A stretch of DNA of 64,000 nt from Thermohalobaculum sp039027855. Lineage in GTDB: Bacteria; Pseudomonadota; Alphaproteobacteria; Rhodobacterales; Rhodobacteraceae. This document shows positions 7,822-17,051 of the stretch, in pieces. Under the pieces are notes generated by a model. It searched no databases, had not been told where the DNA came from, and saw only the letters and a list, made by a program, of their open reading frames with translations. The DNA lies in assembly GCA_039027855.1 (NCBI GenBank), contig JBCCJI010000001.1:157695-221694 (forward strand), written 5' to 3'. Every line of letters starts with the position of its first letter. Position 1 is the stretch's first letter. The position numbers and the translations under genes are program-made.

Positions 7822-9552
7822 ATGGCGGGGCGGATGGGCGGTACGAGAGCAGGGGGGGCGCCAAAGCGCGGCGGCATCGGGGCCGTCTCGCGCCATCTCG
7901 CCACGCGCTATCTCGCGCTGATCCGCCTCGCCGGGCGCCGCATGACAGTGCGCAGCCTTCGCAACAAAGTCCCCTTTCTGGGCCTCGCGCTGCTGATCGG
8001 TGTGGCCACCGGTTTTGTCGTGACGGCCTTTCGCTTGGCCATCGCAACGCTGGAGGAGTTCTTCTACGGCGCGCCCGAAGCCGAGATCCATTCCTACGCG
8101 GCTGAGCTACCCTGGTATCTGGTGCTGCCGGTCCCGGTGATCGGCGGTCTGATCGTGGGCCTCTTGCTCGCGCGCTTCACGCCAGACGGCAAGGCGCGCG
8201 GTGTCGCCGACGTCATCCGCGCCTCGGCGGTGGGGCGGGGGCGCATCGACCGGGGGCCGGGCATCGCCTCGGCCATGGCGGCGCTCGTCACGCTCTCGAC
8301 CGGCGGCTCGACGGGGCGCGAGGGGCCCGCCGTCCACCTTGGCGCGGTGATCGCCTCATGGGTATCGGATCGGCTGCGCCTCGGGGCGGTGTCGGCGCGC
8401 GATATCCTGGGCTGTGCGGCGGCGGCCGCGGTGTCGGCCAGTTTCAACGCACCTCTGGCGGGCGCGCTTTTCGCGCAGGAGGTGGTGCTGCGCCATTTCG
8501 CGCTGCACGCCTTCGGCCCCATCGTCATCGCCTCGGTCACGGCGACGGTGGTCAGCCGGCTGCATCTCGGCAATGTCACCGAGTTCGAGCTGCCGCCCAA
8601 CACCATCGGCTTCTACACCGAGCTGCCGGCGTTCATGCTGCTCGGCGCGCTCGCGGGGCTGACCGCCGTGGTGATGATGCGCGCGGTCTTTTTTGCCGAG
8701 AGGATCGGCGACCGTGTGCAGCAGGCGACGGCCATGCCGATCTGGCTGCGCCCCGCCGTGGCGGGCCTGCTGCTCGGGTTCATCGCGCTGACGTTCCCGC
8801 ATATCATCGGCGTCGGCTACGAGACGACCAACCGCGCGCTGACCAGCCAGGTCACGTTCTGGGGCGCGGTTATCCTCGTCACGGTCAAGATCGTCGCCGT
8901 GGCGATCACACTTGCCGGGCGCATGGGCGGCGGGGTGTTCTCGCCCTCGCTGATGGTCGGTGCACTGCTCGGTACGGCCTTCGGCTCGGTCGCCATTGCG
9001 CTGGTCCCCTCGGTGGAGGGTAGCCAGGGGCTCTATGCCCTCGCCGGGATGGGAGCGGTCGCGGCGGCGGTGCTCGGTGCGCCGATCTCTTCCACGCTGA
9101 TCATCATCGAGCTGACCGGCGACTGGCAGGCGGGCATGGCCGTGCTCGTCAGTATCGCGATCGCCTCTGCCGTGGCCGACCGGATGGTCGAACGGTCGTT
9201 CTTCCTCACCCAGCTCGAGCGTCAGGGCCTGCATCTCGCCGACGGGCCACAGGGCTATCTCGCCTCGACCAAGAAGGTTGCCGACATCATGCGCCCCCGC
9301 GGCCATCCCGAGTGTGCCAGCGACGAGGCGTGCTGGGCCCTGCATGGGGAGGGTGCCTGGCTTGCGCGAAGCGAAACGTTGGAGGACGCGCTGGCACGGA
9401 TGAAGAAAGGCAACCGCCCCTTCCTACCCGTGCTCAGGCGTCAGACCGATACCGAGGTGCCGCCCGAACTGGTGGGCGCGCTCTTCCTCACCGATGCGCT
9501 CCGCTCCTATGCGGACCTGCTGGAGGAAGAACTGCGCGAGGAACACACCTGA
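7822..9552 (+). CDS. ClC-family chloride channel/exchanger with C-terminal CBS-like region
   Basis: 576-residue membrane protein of the ClC family, which moves chloride or other anions as channel or H+-coupled antiporter. It has many transmembrane helices. The central signature GGSTGREGPAVHLG contains the gating Glu. GGGVFSPSLMVG is the second anion-binding loop. The first selectivity loop is not the canonical GSGIP but reads GKARGVADV, as in a subset of bacterial ClC proteins. After the membrane part (about residue 470) lie ~100 residues with the VADIMRPRG start of a CBS-type domain. The start is uncertain: ATG 7822 has no clear ribosome site, and ATG 7942 would also keep all helices. Confidence 0.9.
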   Translation: MAGRMGGTRAGGAPKRGGIGAVSRHLATRYLALIRLAGRRMTVRSLRNKVPFLGLALLIGVATGFVVTAFRLAIATLEEFFYGAPEAEIHSYAAELPWYLVLPVPVIGGLIVGLLLARFTPDGKARGVADVIRASAVGRGRIDRGPGIASAMAALVTLSTGGSTGREGPAVHLGAVIASWVSDRLRLGAVSARDILGCAAAAAVSASFNAPLAGALFAQEVVLRHFALHAFGPIVIASVTATVVSRLHLGNVTEFELPPNTIGFYTELPAFMLLGALAGLTAVVMMRAVFFAERIGDRVQQATAMPIWLRPAVAGLLLGFIALTFPHIIGVGYETTNRALTSQVTFWGAVILVTVKIVAVAITLAGRMGGGVFSPSLMVGALLGTAFGSVAIALVPSVEGSQGLYALAGMGAVAAAVLGAPISSTLIIIELTGDWQAGMAVLVSIAIASAVADRMVERSFFLTQLERQGLHLADGPQGYLASTKKVADIMRPRGHPECASDEACWALHGEGAWLARSETLEDALARMKKGNRPFLPVLRRQTDTEVPPELVGALFLTDALRSYADLLEEELREEHT

Positions 9553-9623
9553 GCCGAGCGATCAGCAAACGTCCCAGTGCCTTGGACCGTTCCGTTCCAC
9601 ATACCGCCCGGCAGGTGACCCGC

Positions 9624-9923
9624 TCAGCCGATGGCGGCCAAGCGGCGGCGGGCGGCGGCGACACCCTGCTCACGCGCGATCTTACGCGCGGCAATCTCCA
9701 TCGCCCTCTGTCTCTCGGCCCGCTGGCGGAGCCATCGCCCGATCACCATGCAGGTGCTGAAAAACAGAACCAGCGCGAAGATCGCGAACAAGATGAACAT
9801 CGAGTCGAGAAACGGCATCAGTTCGAGTGTCGCCACCCACTCCACGAACCGCTCATACAGCGTCGGATCCTGGCCGGGTGCATACTCGTGATCGACACCC
9901 AGATCTGCCAATGACTTCGCCAT
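9624..9923 (-). CDS. Small single-span membrane protein, unknown function
   Basis: 99-residue protein I do not recognise. Residues ~1-35 are polar and acidic, residues ~37-62 form one hydrophobic helix (MFILFAIFALVLFFS core), and the C-terminal third is strongly basic (many Arg, Lys), so the tail is probably cytoplasmic and might touch membrane lipids or nucleic acid. The ATG at 9923 is preceded by GGAGG about seven bases upstream, a good ribosome site that supports it as real. Convergent with the ClC gene. Confidence 0.65.
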   Translation of the reverse strand: MAKSLADLGVDHEYAPGQDPTLYERFVEWVATLELMPFLDSMFILFAIFALVLFFSTCMVIGRWLRQRAERQRAMEIAARKIAREQGVAAARRRLAAIG

Positions 9924-10142
9924 GCCACACCTCCAAGCACATCTTTCGAATGCACGTAGAGGTAGCAGGATTCGCGCGGCGGTACACTAAGCGGTGAGGC
10001 TGAGGCCCCGGAAAACGCATAATAATGCCGCCTTCCGGCCGCCTGGTGAAGACCTGCTGCTGGCAGGAGGCGCCAAGGCGCGGCGCTCTGCACCGATCCT
10101 GAGGCCCTGTGTGAGGCTGGAAGAGGCGCCAGAAGCGGGCCC

Positions 10143-10481
10143 TCAGAGGATCTCGACGGCCATTCTCTCGGCATCGAAGGCCACAAACCCGGCGATCGCC
10201 TCCATCCCGGCGATGGGTGTGGCGTAAGACCAGGCGGCGTCGCGGATCGGCTGCGATTTGCCCATGACATGGAAGTATTCCGCCTCGCCCTTGTGCGGGC
10301 AGGTCGTCCTTTTGTCCGACGCCTCGAGGAAGGCCATGCCGGCATCATTCCGGGGCAGGTAGTGCACTGGCGCATAGCCCTCTTCCAGCAGGGTGAGCGC
10401 CGCCGTGCTTTCGGCGATCACGGCGCCGCCGGCGCGGACGACCACCGTGCCCACGGTGGGCTGGATCTCGATCTTCGCCAT
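10143..10481 (-). CDS. DUF427 domain protein
   Basis: 112-residue cytoplasmic protein matching the DUF427 family: VVVRAGGAVIAES near the N-terminus, then TTCPHKGEAEYFHV, the most conserved family block, and a final AWSYATPI segment. The biochemical role of this family is not established. ATG at 10481 has GGGAG about ten bases upstream. It lies downstream of the aminopeptidase gene on the same strand with 123 bases between them. Confidence 0.85.
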   Translation of the reverse strand: MAKIEIQPTVGTVVVRAGGAVIAESTAALTLLEEGYAPVHYLPRNDAGMAFLEASDKRTTCPHKGEAEYFHVMGKSQPIRDAAWSYATPIAGMEAIAGFVAFDAERMAVEIL

Positions 10482-10604
10482 GGTTCTTCACTCCCTCTAC
10501 GCGCCCGGTTCAGCCGCGACACCCCCCAAGACGGGGCGTGCGGCAGCCCTACGACACAGCTTCGACAATCCTCTGGTCCGGCCGGAGACGCTGTTACCCG
10601 CCTT

Positions 10605-12461
10605 CTAGCCGAGCTTGGCGCAGGCGTCAGCCAGCCATGCCGCGGTTTCCGGATCCTGGGCGACCAGCGGCTCGATCTCGGCCCGCACGCGGGCGTGATA
10701 GGCGTCGAGCCAGGCAATCTCATCGGCATCAAGCAGCGCGATGTCGATCAGGCGTCGGTCTATCGGTGCCAGCGTCAGCGTCTCGAAACCCAGCATCGCC
10801 CGGTCGCCGCCCACCGGCACCGAGGGCTCGACCACGGCTACGAGGTTCTCGATCCTGATACCCCAGGCGCCTTGGCGGTAGCAGCCCGGCTCGTTCGACA
10901 GGATCATACCGGGTCTGAGCGCCACGTCGCCCGAGCGCCTGGCGATGCCCGCCGGCCCTTCGTGCACGTTGAGATAGGCGCCCACGCCATGGCCCGTGCC
11001 GTGATCGTAATCGAGCCCGGCCCGCCAGAGCGCCGCCCGCGCCAGCGGGTCGAGATCGCGCCCCGCCAACCCTTTCGGCCAGCGCGCCAGGCTGAGCGCG
11101 ATCATGCCTTTGAGCACCAGTGTGAAGGCCCGGATCGCCGCAGGATGAGCGCCGCCGTCCCCCCCGGCGCCCGTGGCCAGTGTCCGCGTGATATCGGTCG
11201 TGCCGTCGCGATACTGCCCGCCGCTGTCGACCAGCAGAACCTCGCCCGGCGTGATCGCCCGGTCCGTGTCGGTGGTCACGCGGTAATGCACGATCGCCCC
11301 ATTGGGTCCGCTCCCCGAGATCGTGTCGAAGGACAGATCGACGAGCGCCCTGGTGTCGCGCCGCGCCTGTTCGATCCGGCGCGCGACGTCGATTTCGCTC
11401 AGCCTCTTGCCCGCTTTCAGGTCACGGTCGAGGGCCGCGAGGAAGCCGCAGACCGCCGCCCCGTCGCGCCGATGGGCCTTGCGCATGCCCTCCAATTCGG
11501 CCGCGTTCTTGATCGCCTTTGGCAAGGTGCAGGGATCGCGGCCGAGATCGGGCACCGCGCCGCCACGCTCCAGCGCACCGACCAGCGCGACCGGACAACT
11601 GTCGCGGTCGATGCGCACTTTCTTGCCGGAGAGTAGAGGCACCTCATTGCCGGTACCGTCGAGCGCCGCCAACAGGCCCGACATCTCGTGCAGGCTGACC
11701 GCGCCCCCGATCGCATCGAGCGTCGCCGCGCTCATCTGGCTCTCCGGGTCCTGCAGGAACAGCATCACCCTCTCGTCGGCGCCGAGGATCGCGAAGGACA
11801 GCGTGACCGGGCTGCGGGCGATATCGCTGCCGCGGATGTTCAAAAGCCAGGCGATGTTGTCGGGCAGGCTGAGCACGGCGGCTACCATGTCGTCGTCGCG
11901 CAGCGCCTTTGCCAGCCGCGCGATCTTCTCCGATGCCTTCTCCCCCGCAAGTTCCAGCGGATGGTTGGTGATGGCCGCGGCGGGGCGGGGCGGCCGGTCG
12001 GTCCAGGCCGCGTCGATCGGGTTGGTGTCGAGGAGCATCGGCATCTCGCCAAGCGCCTTGGCATAGCGCTCCACCTCGGCCGGTGGGTGCAGCCAGGGGT
12101 CGATCGCCAGCCGCTCACCAACGCTAAGCCGCCCTTTCAGCCAGTCCGCGGGCGAGGTCTCCTGACTAGGCACAATCGTCACGGCATCGGTGTCGATCTC
12201 GCTGGCCGCCTGCAGGGTGTAGCGCCCGTCCACGAAAAGCGCGGCCTCGCTCGCGGTCACGACCGCCAGCCCGGCCGATCCGGTGAACCCCGTCAACCAG
12301 GCCAGCCGTTCGTCGCAGGGGGCCACCGTCTCGCCGTTGTGCGCGTCGCGGCGCGGCACCAGGAATGCCGACACGCCCGAAGCCGCCAACGCGCGCCGCA
12401 CGGCAGCGATCCGCTCGGCGCTTTCCGCGCTGCTGCCGCGCCGTTCGAATACCTGAAACAT
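10605..12461 (-). CDS. Aminopeptidase P family (Xaa-Pro aminopeptidase)
   Basis: 618-residue M24 metallopeptidase of the large, eukaryote-like aminopeptidase P type, which removes N-terminal residues preceding proline. Two N-terminal creatinase-like domains (residues ~1-310) precede the pita-bread catalytic domain. Metal-binding and catalytic segments are LLVDSGGQYRDGTTDITRT (two Asp), GTGHGVGAYLNVHEGP (His), SNEPGCY (Glu) and IRIENL (Glu). The start at 12461 is chosen over the upstream in-frame codon because GGAGG lies nine bases before it and the product then begins MFQVFERRG, as homologues do. Confidence 0.92.
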   Translation of the reverse strand: MFQVFERRGSSAESAERIAAVRRALAASGVSAFLVPRRDAHNGETVAPCDERLAWLTGFTGSAGLAVVTASEAALFVDGRYTLQAASEIDTDAVTIVPSQETSPADWLKGRLSVGERLAIDPWLHPPAEVERYAKALGEMPMLLDTNPIDAAWTDRPPRPAAAITNHPLELAGEKASEKIARLAKALRDDDMVAAVLSLPDNIAWLLNIRGSDIARSPVTLSFAILGADERVMLFLQDPESQMSAATLDAIGGAVSLHEMSGLLAALDGTGNEVPLLSGKKVRIDRDSCPVALVGALERGGAVPDLGRDPCTLPKAIKNAAELEGMRKAHRRDGAAVCGFLAALDRDLKAGKRLSEIDVARRIEQARRDTRALVDLSFDTISGSGPNGAIVHYRVTTDTDRAITPGEVLLVDSGGQYRDGTTDITRTLATGAGGDGGAHPAAIRAFTLVLKGMIALSLARWPKGLAGRDLDPLARAALWRAGLDYDHGTGHGVGAYLNVHEGPAGIARRSGDVALRPGMILSNEPGCYRQGAWGIRIENLVAVVEPSVPVGGDRAMLGFETLTLAPIDRRLIDIALLDADEIAWLDAYHARVRAEIEPLVAQDPETAAWLADACAKLG

Positions 12462-12545
12462 CGGGCCGATCCTCCGCGCTCGCTCACCCACCGTCATGCG
12501 GCGTCGGGGCCGACACCATCAAGCCTGTCGGCCCCTCGCGATGCC

Positions 12546-13472
12546 TCAACGCGCCGTGATGAGACCCGATGCCGCGAGGCGCCTTGGCCAGTCTTCGGGG
12601 AAGGCGAGCCAGCGCCCGGCCGTGTCGGCCAGTTCACCAGGTGAAAAACCGAGGAGCGCGACGGCTCGCCGACCGGCCGCGTCCTCGAAGTAGAAACGGG
12701 TCGCCAGCCGTCCGCGCCGATAGCCGACCGGCACCGCGATGCCCGGCAGCACGATCTCCTCGCGATTCGCGGAAAGCGCGAGGAATGCCCGCCCGCGCGC
12801 GTCTTTGGCGATTCGTCCGATAACTCCGTCGACACTTCTGATGAGTATTGTGCCATCGGGAGCGTCGGTTGCGACCAGCAGGTCATCCAGCCCCAGAAAA
12901 TCCGCCCGAAGCCTGAGCGCGATGCTGGCCGCATAGCCTGCCTCGTCGCTCGGAATCGTCAGGATGTCGTTCACCGCGATGATCTCACAACCGCAGTCCT
13001 CGCCCTCAGGAAGAGTGGCAAGGAGTTCCAAACAGCCATCGAGGGCCGAGATGACCGCATCTGAGACCGTTGCACCCGGCATGGTTGTTGAAACGGTCAT
13101 GGCCGGGCAAAATTGGGAGGGATTTCCGCGTGCTAGGGCGCGCGGGGTATCCATGGCGAGAAAGCGTCTGCCGTCTTGGTTTTGCGTCAGAAGCGGTACA
13201 GCGGCGAGCTGTTCGCGGCGCCAACCGGGGCGGCGCAATAGCGTTTCCGCATCAAGTCGTGATGCACGTCGGGCGATGTTGGTAACTTCTCGTTCACCTT
13301 TCACCGAGAGGTTAACGCCGGAGCGTGAGAGTACGACCGAACTGGTCACCGTGCCGGTGGTGTTGGGGGTTCCACCTGGTGTCGCGCAGGCCGCGACCAG
13401 GACAGCCGTCAGCATGGCCCCGACGACGCGTCGAGAGGTCGAAAACCGGGTTTGGGCAGGTGATCGGATCAT
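12546..13472 (-). CDS. Predicted lipoprotein, unknown function
   Basis: 308-residue protein with an N-terminal signal peptide ending in the lipobox VAAC followed by ATPGG, so it is probably a lipid-anchored periplasmic protein. The mature part has a polar, Thr/Ser-rich linker and then a mixed alpha/beta region with several Cys (LDGCLELL, EDCGCEII). I recognise no family; the GCEIIAVND segment resembles small exported proteins annotated only as hypothetical in Rhodobacterales. The start at 13472 is taken because the signal peptide begins there; an upstream ATG at 13523 would bury it. Divergent from the cold-shock gene, 71 bases apart. Confidence 0.7.
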   Translation of the reverse strand: MIRSPAQTRFSTSRRVVGAMLTAVLVAACATPGGTPNTTGTVTSSVVLSRSGVNLSVKGEREVTNIARRASRLDAETLLRRPGWRREQLAAVPLLTQNQDGRRFLAMDTPRALARGNPSQFCPAMTVSTTMPGATVSDAVISALDGCLELLATLPEGEDCGCEIIAVNDILTIPSDEAGYAASIALRLRADFLGLDDLLVATDAPDGTILIRSVDGVIGRIAKDARGRAFLALSANREEIVLPGIAVPVGYRRGRLATRFYFEDAAGRRAVALLGFSPGELADTAGRWLAFPEDWPRRLAASGLITAR

Positions 13473-13543
13473 CGTGGTCTCGATTGTGAGTTGTCGCGCA
13501 CTGGACATCGTGCCCGTGCGCACCAGAAAAGCGAGGGGACACC

Positions 13544-14167
13544 ATGTCTGCGGTTGGTAGCCACAGCCGGTTCGGGGGGCGCGGGTTGGCCGAAGTGCGC
13601 GAAGAAGCTGGCGAGACGATCACGGGCCGGGTCAAATGGTACGACGCGGTGAAGGGCTATGGTTTCGTCGTGCCCGACAACGGCGGTGGCGATGTCATGG
13701 TCCACGCCTCCTGCGTGCGCAACTTCGGGATCACCACACTGCCAGAAGGCGCCGAGGTCACTCTGGTGACGACGATGGGCGCGCGCGGCCTGCATGCGCA
13801 AGAGTTGGTGGAGGTCGACCAGACCACCGCGATGCCGCTGCAAGAGCCGCTCGCCGCGGGCAGCCAGATGGGGCCGCGCCCCACCGACCTGCTCAATCCC
13901 GAGGTCGAGCTGAGCCCGTTGATGCCAGCGCGCGTCAAATGGTTCGACAAGCAGAAGGGCTTTGGCTTCGTCAACGTCTTCGGCATCTCCGACGACGTCT
14001 TCGTGCACATGGAGATCGTGCGGCGTTGCGGCTTCCCCGACCTGTCCTCGGGCGAGGGCATGGCCGTGCGGACCTTTAAGGGCCCGCGCGGTCTCATGGT
14101 CGCAGAGCTGAAGCTCTGGGAGACGGGCGCCGAGGAAGCCGAAGCGAAGGCGGAGTTGCCCCGCTGA
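13544..14167 (+). CDS. Cold-shock protein with two CSD domains
   Basis: 207-residue protein with two nucleic-acid-binding cold-shock domains joined by a ~40-residue linker. Domain 1 (about residues 26-92) has RNP1 KGYGFV and RNP2 VMVHAS. Domain 2 (about residues 128-195) has RVKWFDKQKGFGFV and VFVHME. Both keep the aromatic base-stacking residues. It probably acts as an RNA chaperone; this tandem form is common in alphaproteobacteria. ATG 13544 has GAGGGG about nine bases upstream. Its stop overlaps the start of the DUF192 gene by one base, so the two are translationally coupled. Confidence 0.92.
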   Translation: MSAVGSHSRFGGRGLAEVREEAGETITGRVKWYDAVKGYGFVVPDNGGGDVMVHASCVRNFGITTLPEGAEVTLVTTMGARGLHAQELVEVDQTTAMPLQEPLAAGSQMGPRPTDLLNPEVELSPLMPARVKWFDKQKGFGFVNVFGISDDVFVHMEIVRRCGFPDLSSGEGMAVRTFKGPRGLMVAELKLWETGAEEAEAKAELPR

Positions 14168-14853
14168 TGATGTCACGGGTCGGGTCACGGGTGAGCGCGC
14201 CCTGCGCGCCCGCCGCGACTGGCCCACCCGAGACTGCGCCCGTTTTCACTGCGCCCGTTTTCACTGCGCCCGTCTCAACTGTATCCGGTGTGGGCTTGCG
14301 CCGCCCGGAGACGCGGCGCTTGTGGTTCTTGGGCGCGATCATCGGGCTGGCGCTCGCTGTGCCGCCCGCGACGGGACAAACGGTCGACAGTCTCGCCGCC
14401 AGAGCGGATCGGCTGGCGATTTGCGGCAGCCAGACGGTCACGATCTTCGCCGGCGATGGCCCGGCCGCTCCGCCGACATACCGCGTCGAATTGGCGCTCA
14501 CGCCCGAAGAACAGCGTCGCGGCCTGATGTTTCGTGAGCGGATGGATGCCGATGCCGGGATGCTGTTCGTCTTCGATCAACCCCGCGAAGCGAGCTTTTG
14601 GATGCGCAACACCTTTATCCCGCTCGACATCATTTTCATCGACACTGCCGGGCGGGTACTGAATGTGGGCGAGGGCGTGCCCTTCTCCGAGGCTTCGGTC
14701 CGCAGCGAGGGCGTCGCGGGCGCGGTGCTGGAGCTGAACCGCGGTCAGGCCGAGGCGCATGGTATCGGGCCGGGCGCCCAGCTTTTGCATCCGGCCTTCC
14801 GCGCGGCACCCGGCGACTTTCGCTGCCCGCCAGCCGCGCCCTTTACCGATTGA
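14167..14853 (+). CDS. DUF192 domain protein, exported
   Basis: 228-residue protein with a C-terminal DUF192 domain (about residues 105-215): VELALTPEEQRRGLMFRERM, FWMRNTFIPLDIIFID, and a closing ELNRGQAEAHGI. Most DUF192 proteins are exported and of unknown function. Here a hydrophobic segment (LWFLGAIIGLALAVPPATGQ) at about residues 51-70 looks like a signal peptide preceded by an unusually long ~50-residue Pro/Ala/Thr lead encoded partly by a 15-bp repeat, so the true start may be further in. The ATG overlaps the cold-shock gene stop by one base, the usual arrangement for these two families in Rhodobacterales. Confidence 0.85.
   Translation: MMSRVGSRVSAPCAPAATGPPETAPVFTAPVFTAPVSTVSGVGLRRPETRRLWFLGAIIGLALAVPPATGQTVDSLAARADRLAICGSQTVTIFAGDGPAAPPTYRVELALTPEEQRRGLMFRERMDADAGMLFVFDQPREASFWMRNTFIPLDIIFIDTAGRVLNVGEGVPFSEASVRSEGVAGAVLELNRGQAEAHGIGPGAQLLHPAFRAAPGDFRCPPAAPFTD
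14233..14277. repeat. 15-bp tandem repeat, three units
   Basis: Two exact copies of ACTGCGCCCGTTTTC at 14233 and 14248 and a third, diverged copy at 14263. They lie in the 5' part of the DUF192 reading frame and translate as a five-residue Thr-Ala-Pro-Val-Phe/Ser repeat before the signal-peptide-like segment. Confidence 0.85.
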
Positions 14854-14925
14854 CCGCCGCGGCAGGCGCCCGATCCAACCAGATGTGCTTGTGGTCGGGC
14901 CGCCGCTCGGCTAGGTCCGCCGCCA

Positions 14926-15002
14926 CGGGGTGTAGCGCAGCCTGGTAGCGCGTCGGTTTTGGGTACCGAAGGTCGTGGGTTCGAATCCCGCCGCCCCGAC
15001 CA
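14926..15002 (+). tRNA. tRNA-Pro(TGG)
   Basis: Full cloverleaf, 77 nt with CCA encoded. Acceptor CGGGGTG pairs with CGCCCCG (one G-T pair), D-arm GTAGCGCAGCCTGGTAGCGC, anticodon stem TCGGT/ACCGA enclosing loop TTTGGGT with anticodon TGG, T-arm GTGGG-TTCGAAT-CCCGC, discriminator A at 14999 and CCA at 15000-15002. The anticodon gives proline. Confidence 0.97.
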
Positions 15003-15133
15003 GCCATCCGCAATCCGATGCAACTCCGGACGCATCTGAGCCGAGCGGGCGCTGCTATCGACCCCACCAACCTGGGCATGTCCCGGACATGAAACAGTGA
15101 CCCCAGCAAGCGGTAGGGCGGTCTTTTGCGCGC

Positions 15134-15571
15134 TCAGGGGCGATCGAGGCCACCTAGCGTCGGCAGCATCCAGAGCGTGCAATCGGGATCGGTCAGCGAG
15201 GTTCCGGTCAGCATGCCGTCCTCGATCTTTACCGCGTAGTCCCAGCCACCGCTGCGGTTGCGCAGCTCGAACCCACCGTCATCGGTCGCGATCACATCGG
15301 CAAACTCGGGGTTTCGCTGGGTGCGGTAGTTCCGGAGGTCGCCGACGCGCTGGCCGCCAAGCGCGCCGATATCCCAGAACAGCGCCCAGCCGCGCCCGTT
15401 GCCTGGACAGATCATCATGCCTCCCCAGGCACCATCGATATCGCCTGCGGCCGACGCCCCGGCGGCGGGCTGGCCACCGGCGCCGCTGCCCGCAAGCTGG
15501 GCGAGGGCAGGCGATGCGCTGAGGAGGACGGTCATGAGACCGAGGAGGCAGTAAGCACGAAGACTGCGCAT
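15134..15571 (-). CDS. Secreted protein of unknown function
   Basis: 145-residue protein with a Sec signal peptide (LLGLMTVLLSASPALA, cleavage after about residue 24), a short Gly/Ala-rich linker, and a compact domain containing GDIDGAWGGM, RGWALFWDIGALGG and LTGTSLTDPDC. The pattern of a short beta-rich domain with two Cys suggests a small periplasmic protein, possibly stabilised by a disulfide. I do not recognise the family. ATG at 15571 is preceded by AGGA at about five bases. Confidence 0.65.
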   Translation of the reverse strand: MRSLRAYCLLGLMTVLLSASPALAQLAGSGAGGQPAAGASAAGDIDGAWGGMMICPGNGRGWALFWDIGALGGQRVGDLRNYRTQRNPEFADVIATDDGGFELRNRSGGWDYAVKIEDGMLTGTSLTDPDCTLWMLPTLGGLDRP

Positions 15572-15725
15572 GGTCGTCCTTTTGATAGCGGTCGAACATC
15601 CTGGAGCAGCGGTCTGGCCCCAGCTTTAAAATGCATGCGTGATCTATCAAAGCGCAAGCTGGTCGACAACGCCGCCTCAGAGGGTGCCGGCGGCATCACG
15701 TCAGCCAGGGAGCGGGATCGGCCGT

Positions 15726-16808
15726 TTACTCCAACTCATCGCCACCGCGGACCAGCGCCTCGTCGATATCGTGACCAAGAGGCATCGCCATGGTGAAGCT
15801 CGCCGCCCCCTGCGGCGCGCCCCGTTCGCGATAGGGGGTGCGGCCGAAATGGGCGCGGTAGCATTTGGAGAAATGCGAGGGCGAAGTGAAGCCGCAGGCG
15901 AGCGCCACGTTGATCACCGTCAGGTCGGTCTGCAGGAGCAAGTGGCGCGCCTTCTCCAGCCTCAGCTCCATGTAATAGCGCTTGGGGCTGCGGTTCAGGT
16001 AGCGCCGGAACAGCCGCTCCAGCTGGCGGGTCGACATGCCGACATCGCGGGCGAGCTCCGCCGGGCTGATCGGCTCCTCGGTCGAGCGTTCCATCCGCTG
16101 GATGATTTCGATCAGCTTGGGATGGCGGACGCCGATCCGGGCGGGCACCGACAAACGCTGCTCATCGTTCTCCGAACGGACCGGCATATGCAGCAGCTGA
16201 TCGGCCACGGTCGATGCCGTGTCCTGCCCATGCTGGCCAGCGATCAACTGCAGCATCATGTCCGTCGCAGCACTGCCGCCGGCGCAGGTGAACAGCCGAT
16301 CCTCGATCACATAAAGCAAGTTCTCGACCGCGAGTTCGGGGAAGTCCTCGGCGAAGGCGGCGAGGTTTTCCCAGTGGATCGTGCACCGCCGCTCGCCGAT
16401 CAGCCCGGCGCGCGCCAGCACAAAGGTGCCGGTGCAGAGCGCGCCGAGCCGCATGCCGCGCCGAGCCTCGCGCCTCAGCCAGGTGACGACCGGGCGCGAG
16501 GCGGCCGCTTCCAGCTTGGCGCCGCCGCAGACCACGATCGTGCTGCCGCGGCCGAGCTCCGGCAGCGGGCCGTCGACGCTGACCGGCACGCCGTTGGAGC
16601 AGGTCACCGCCGCACCGTCAGCCGACACGGTCGACCAGGCATAGAGCTCGCGGCGCGAGACGCGGTTGGCGAGCCGCAGCGGCTCCAGCGCCGCGGCGAA
16701 GGCGATCATCGAGAAGGCGGGCGACAGCAGAAACACGAAATGGCTTGGCTTGGCAGCCGACCCGCCCGGCGCTCCGGCGGTGCTGCTGACGCTCGGCGCG
16801 GTTGCCAT
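15726..16808 (-). CDS. GlxA-family transcriptional regulator (DJ-1-like domain + AraC HTH)
   Basis: 360-residue regulator. Residues ~20-190 form a DJ-1/PfpI-like sensor domain (FVFLLSPAFSMIAFAAALEPL at the start; LGALCTGTFVLARAGL at the elbow). Residues ~230-335 form an AraC-type double helix-turn-helix (MSTRQLERLFRRYLNRSPKR and ALACGFTSPSHFSKCYRAHF). Relatives such as CdhR and GbdR control carnitine, choline or glycine-betaine use, but the inducer here is unknown. The start at 16808 is chosen because GGAGG lies about nine bases upstream; a longer in-frame extension has no support. The next gene (DAHP synthase) is divergent, with 243 bases between. Confidence 0.88.
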   Translation of the reverse strand: MATAPSVSSTAGAPGGSAAKPSHFVFLLSPAFSMIAFAAALEPLRLANRVSRRELYAWSTVSADGAAVTCSNGVPVSVDGPLPELGRGSTIVVCGGAKLEAAASRPVVTWLRREARRGMRLGALCTGTFVLARAGLIGERRCTIHWENLAAFAEDFPELAVENLLYVIEDRLFTCAGGSAATDMMLQLIAGQHGQDTASTVADQLLHMPVRSENDEQRLSVPARIGVRHPKLIEIIQRMERSTEEPISPAELARDVGMSTRQLERLFRRYLNRSPKRYYMELRLEKARHLLLQTDLTVINVALACGFTSPSHFSKCYRAHFGRTPYRERGAPQGAASFTMAMPLGHDIDEALVRGGDELE

Positions 16809-17051
16809 GGGCGCCGGACCTCCCTGCTGGCCACCTGTCGGGTGGCGTTTCGCGATCTTCGACGCTGCGGCGATCGGGAGTGTCGCGTCAAGCGCCGCAA
16901 GTCGGGACAACTGCCGGGCGACACGGCGCCGAGGTCAGCGCAGCGTCTGCGCGAATTTCCGGGCCGGCGTCCGCTATTCGGAAGGGATGGCCACACTGCG
17001 GTGGAGCCGTTATGAGACCGCTGTTCGCAACCGTTTCCCCCGAGGATCACG

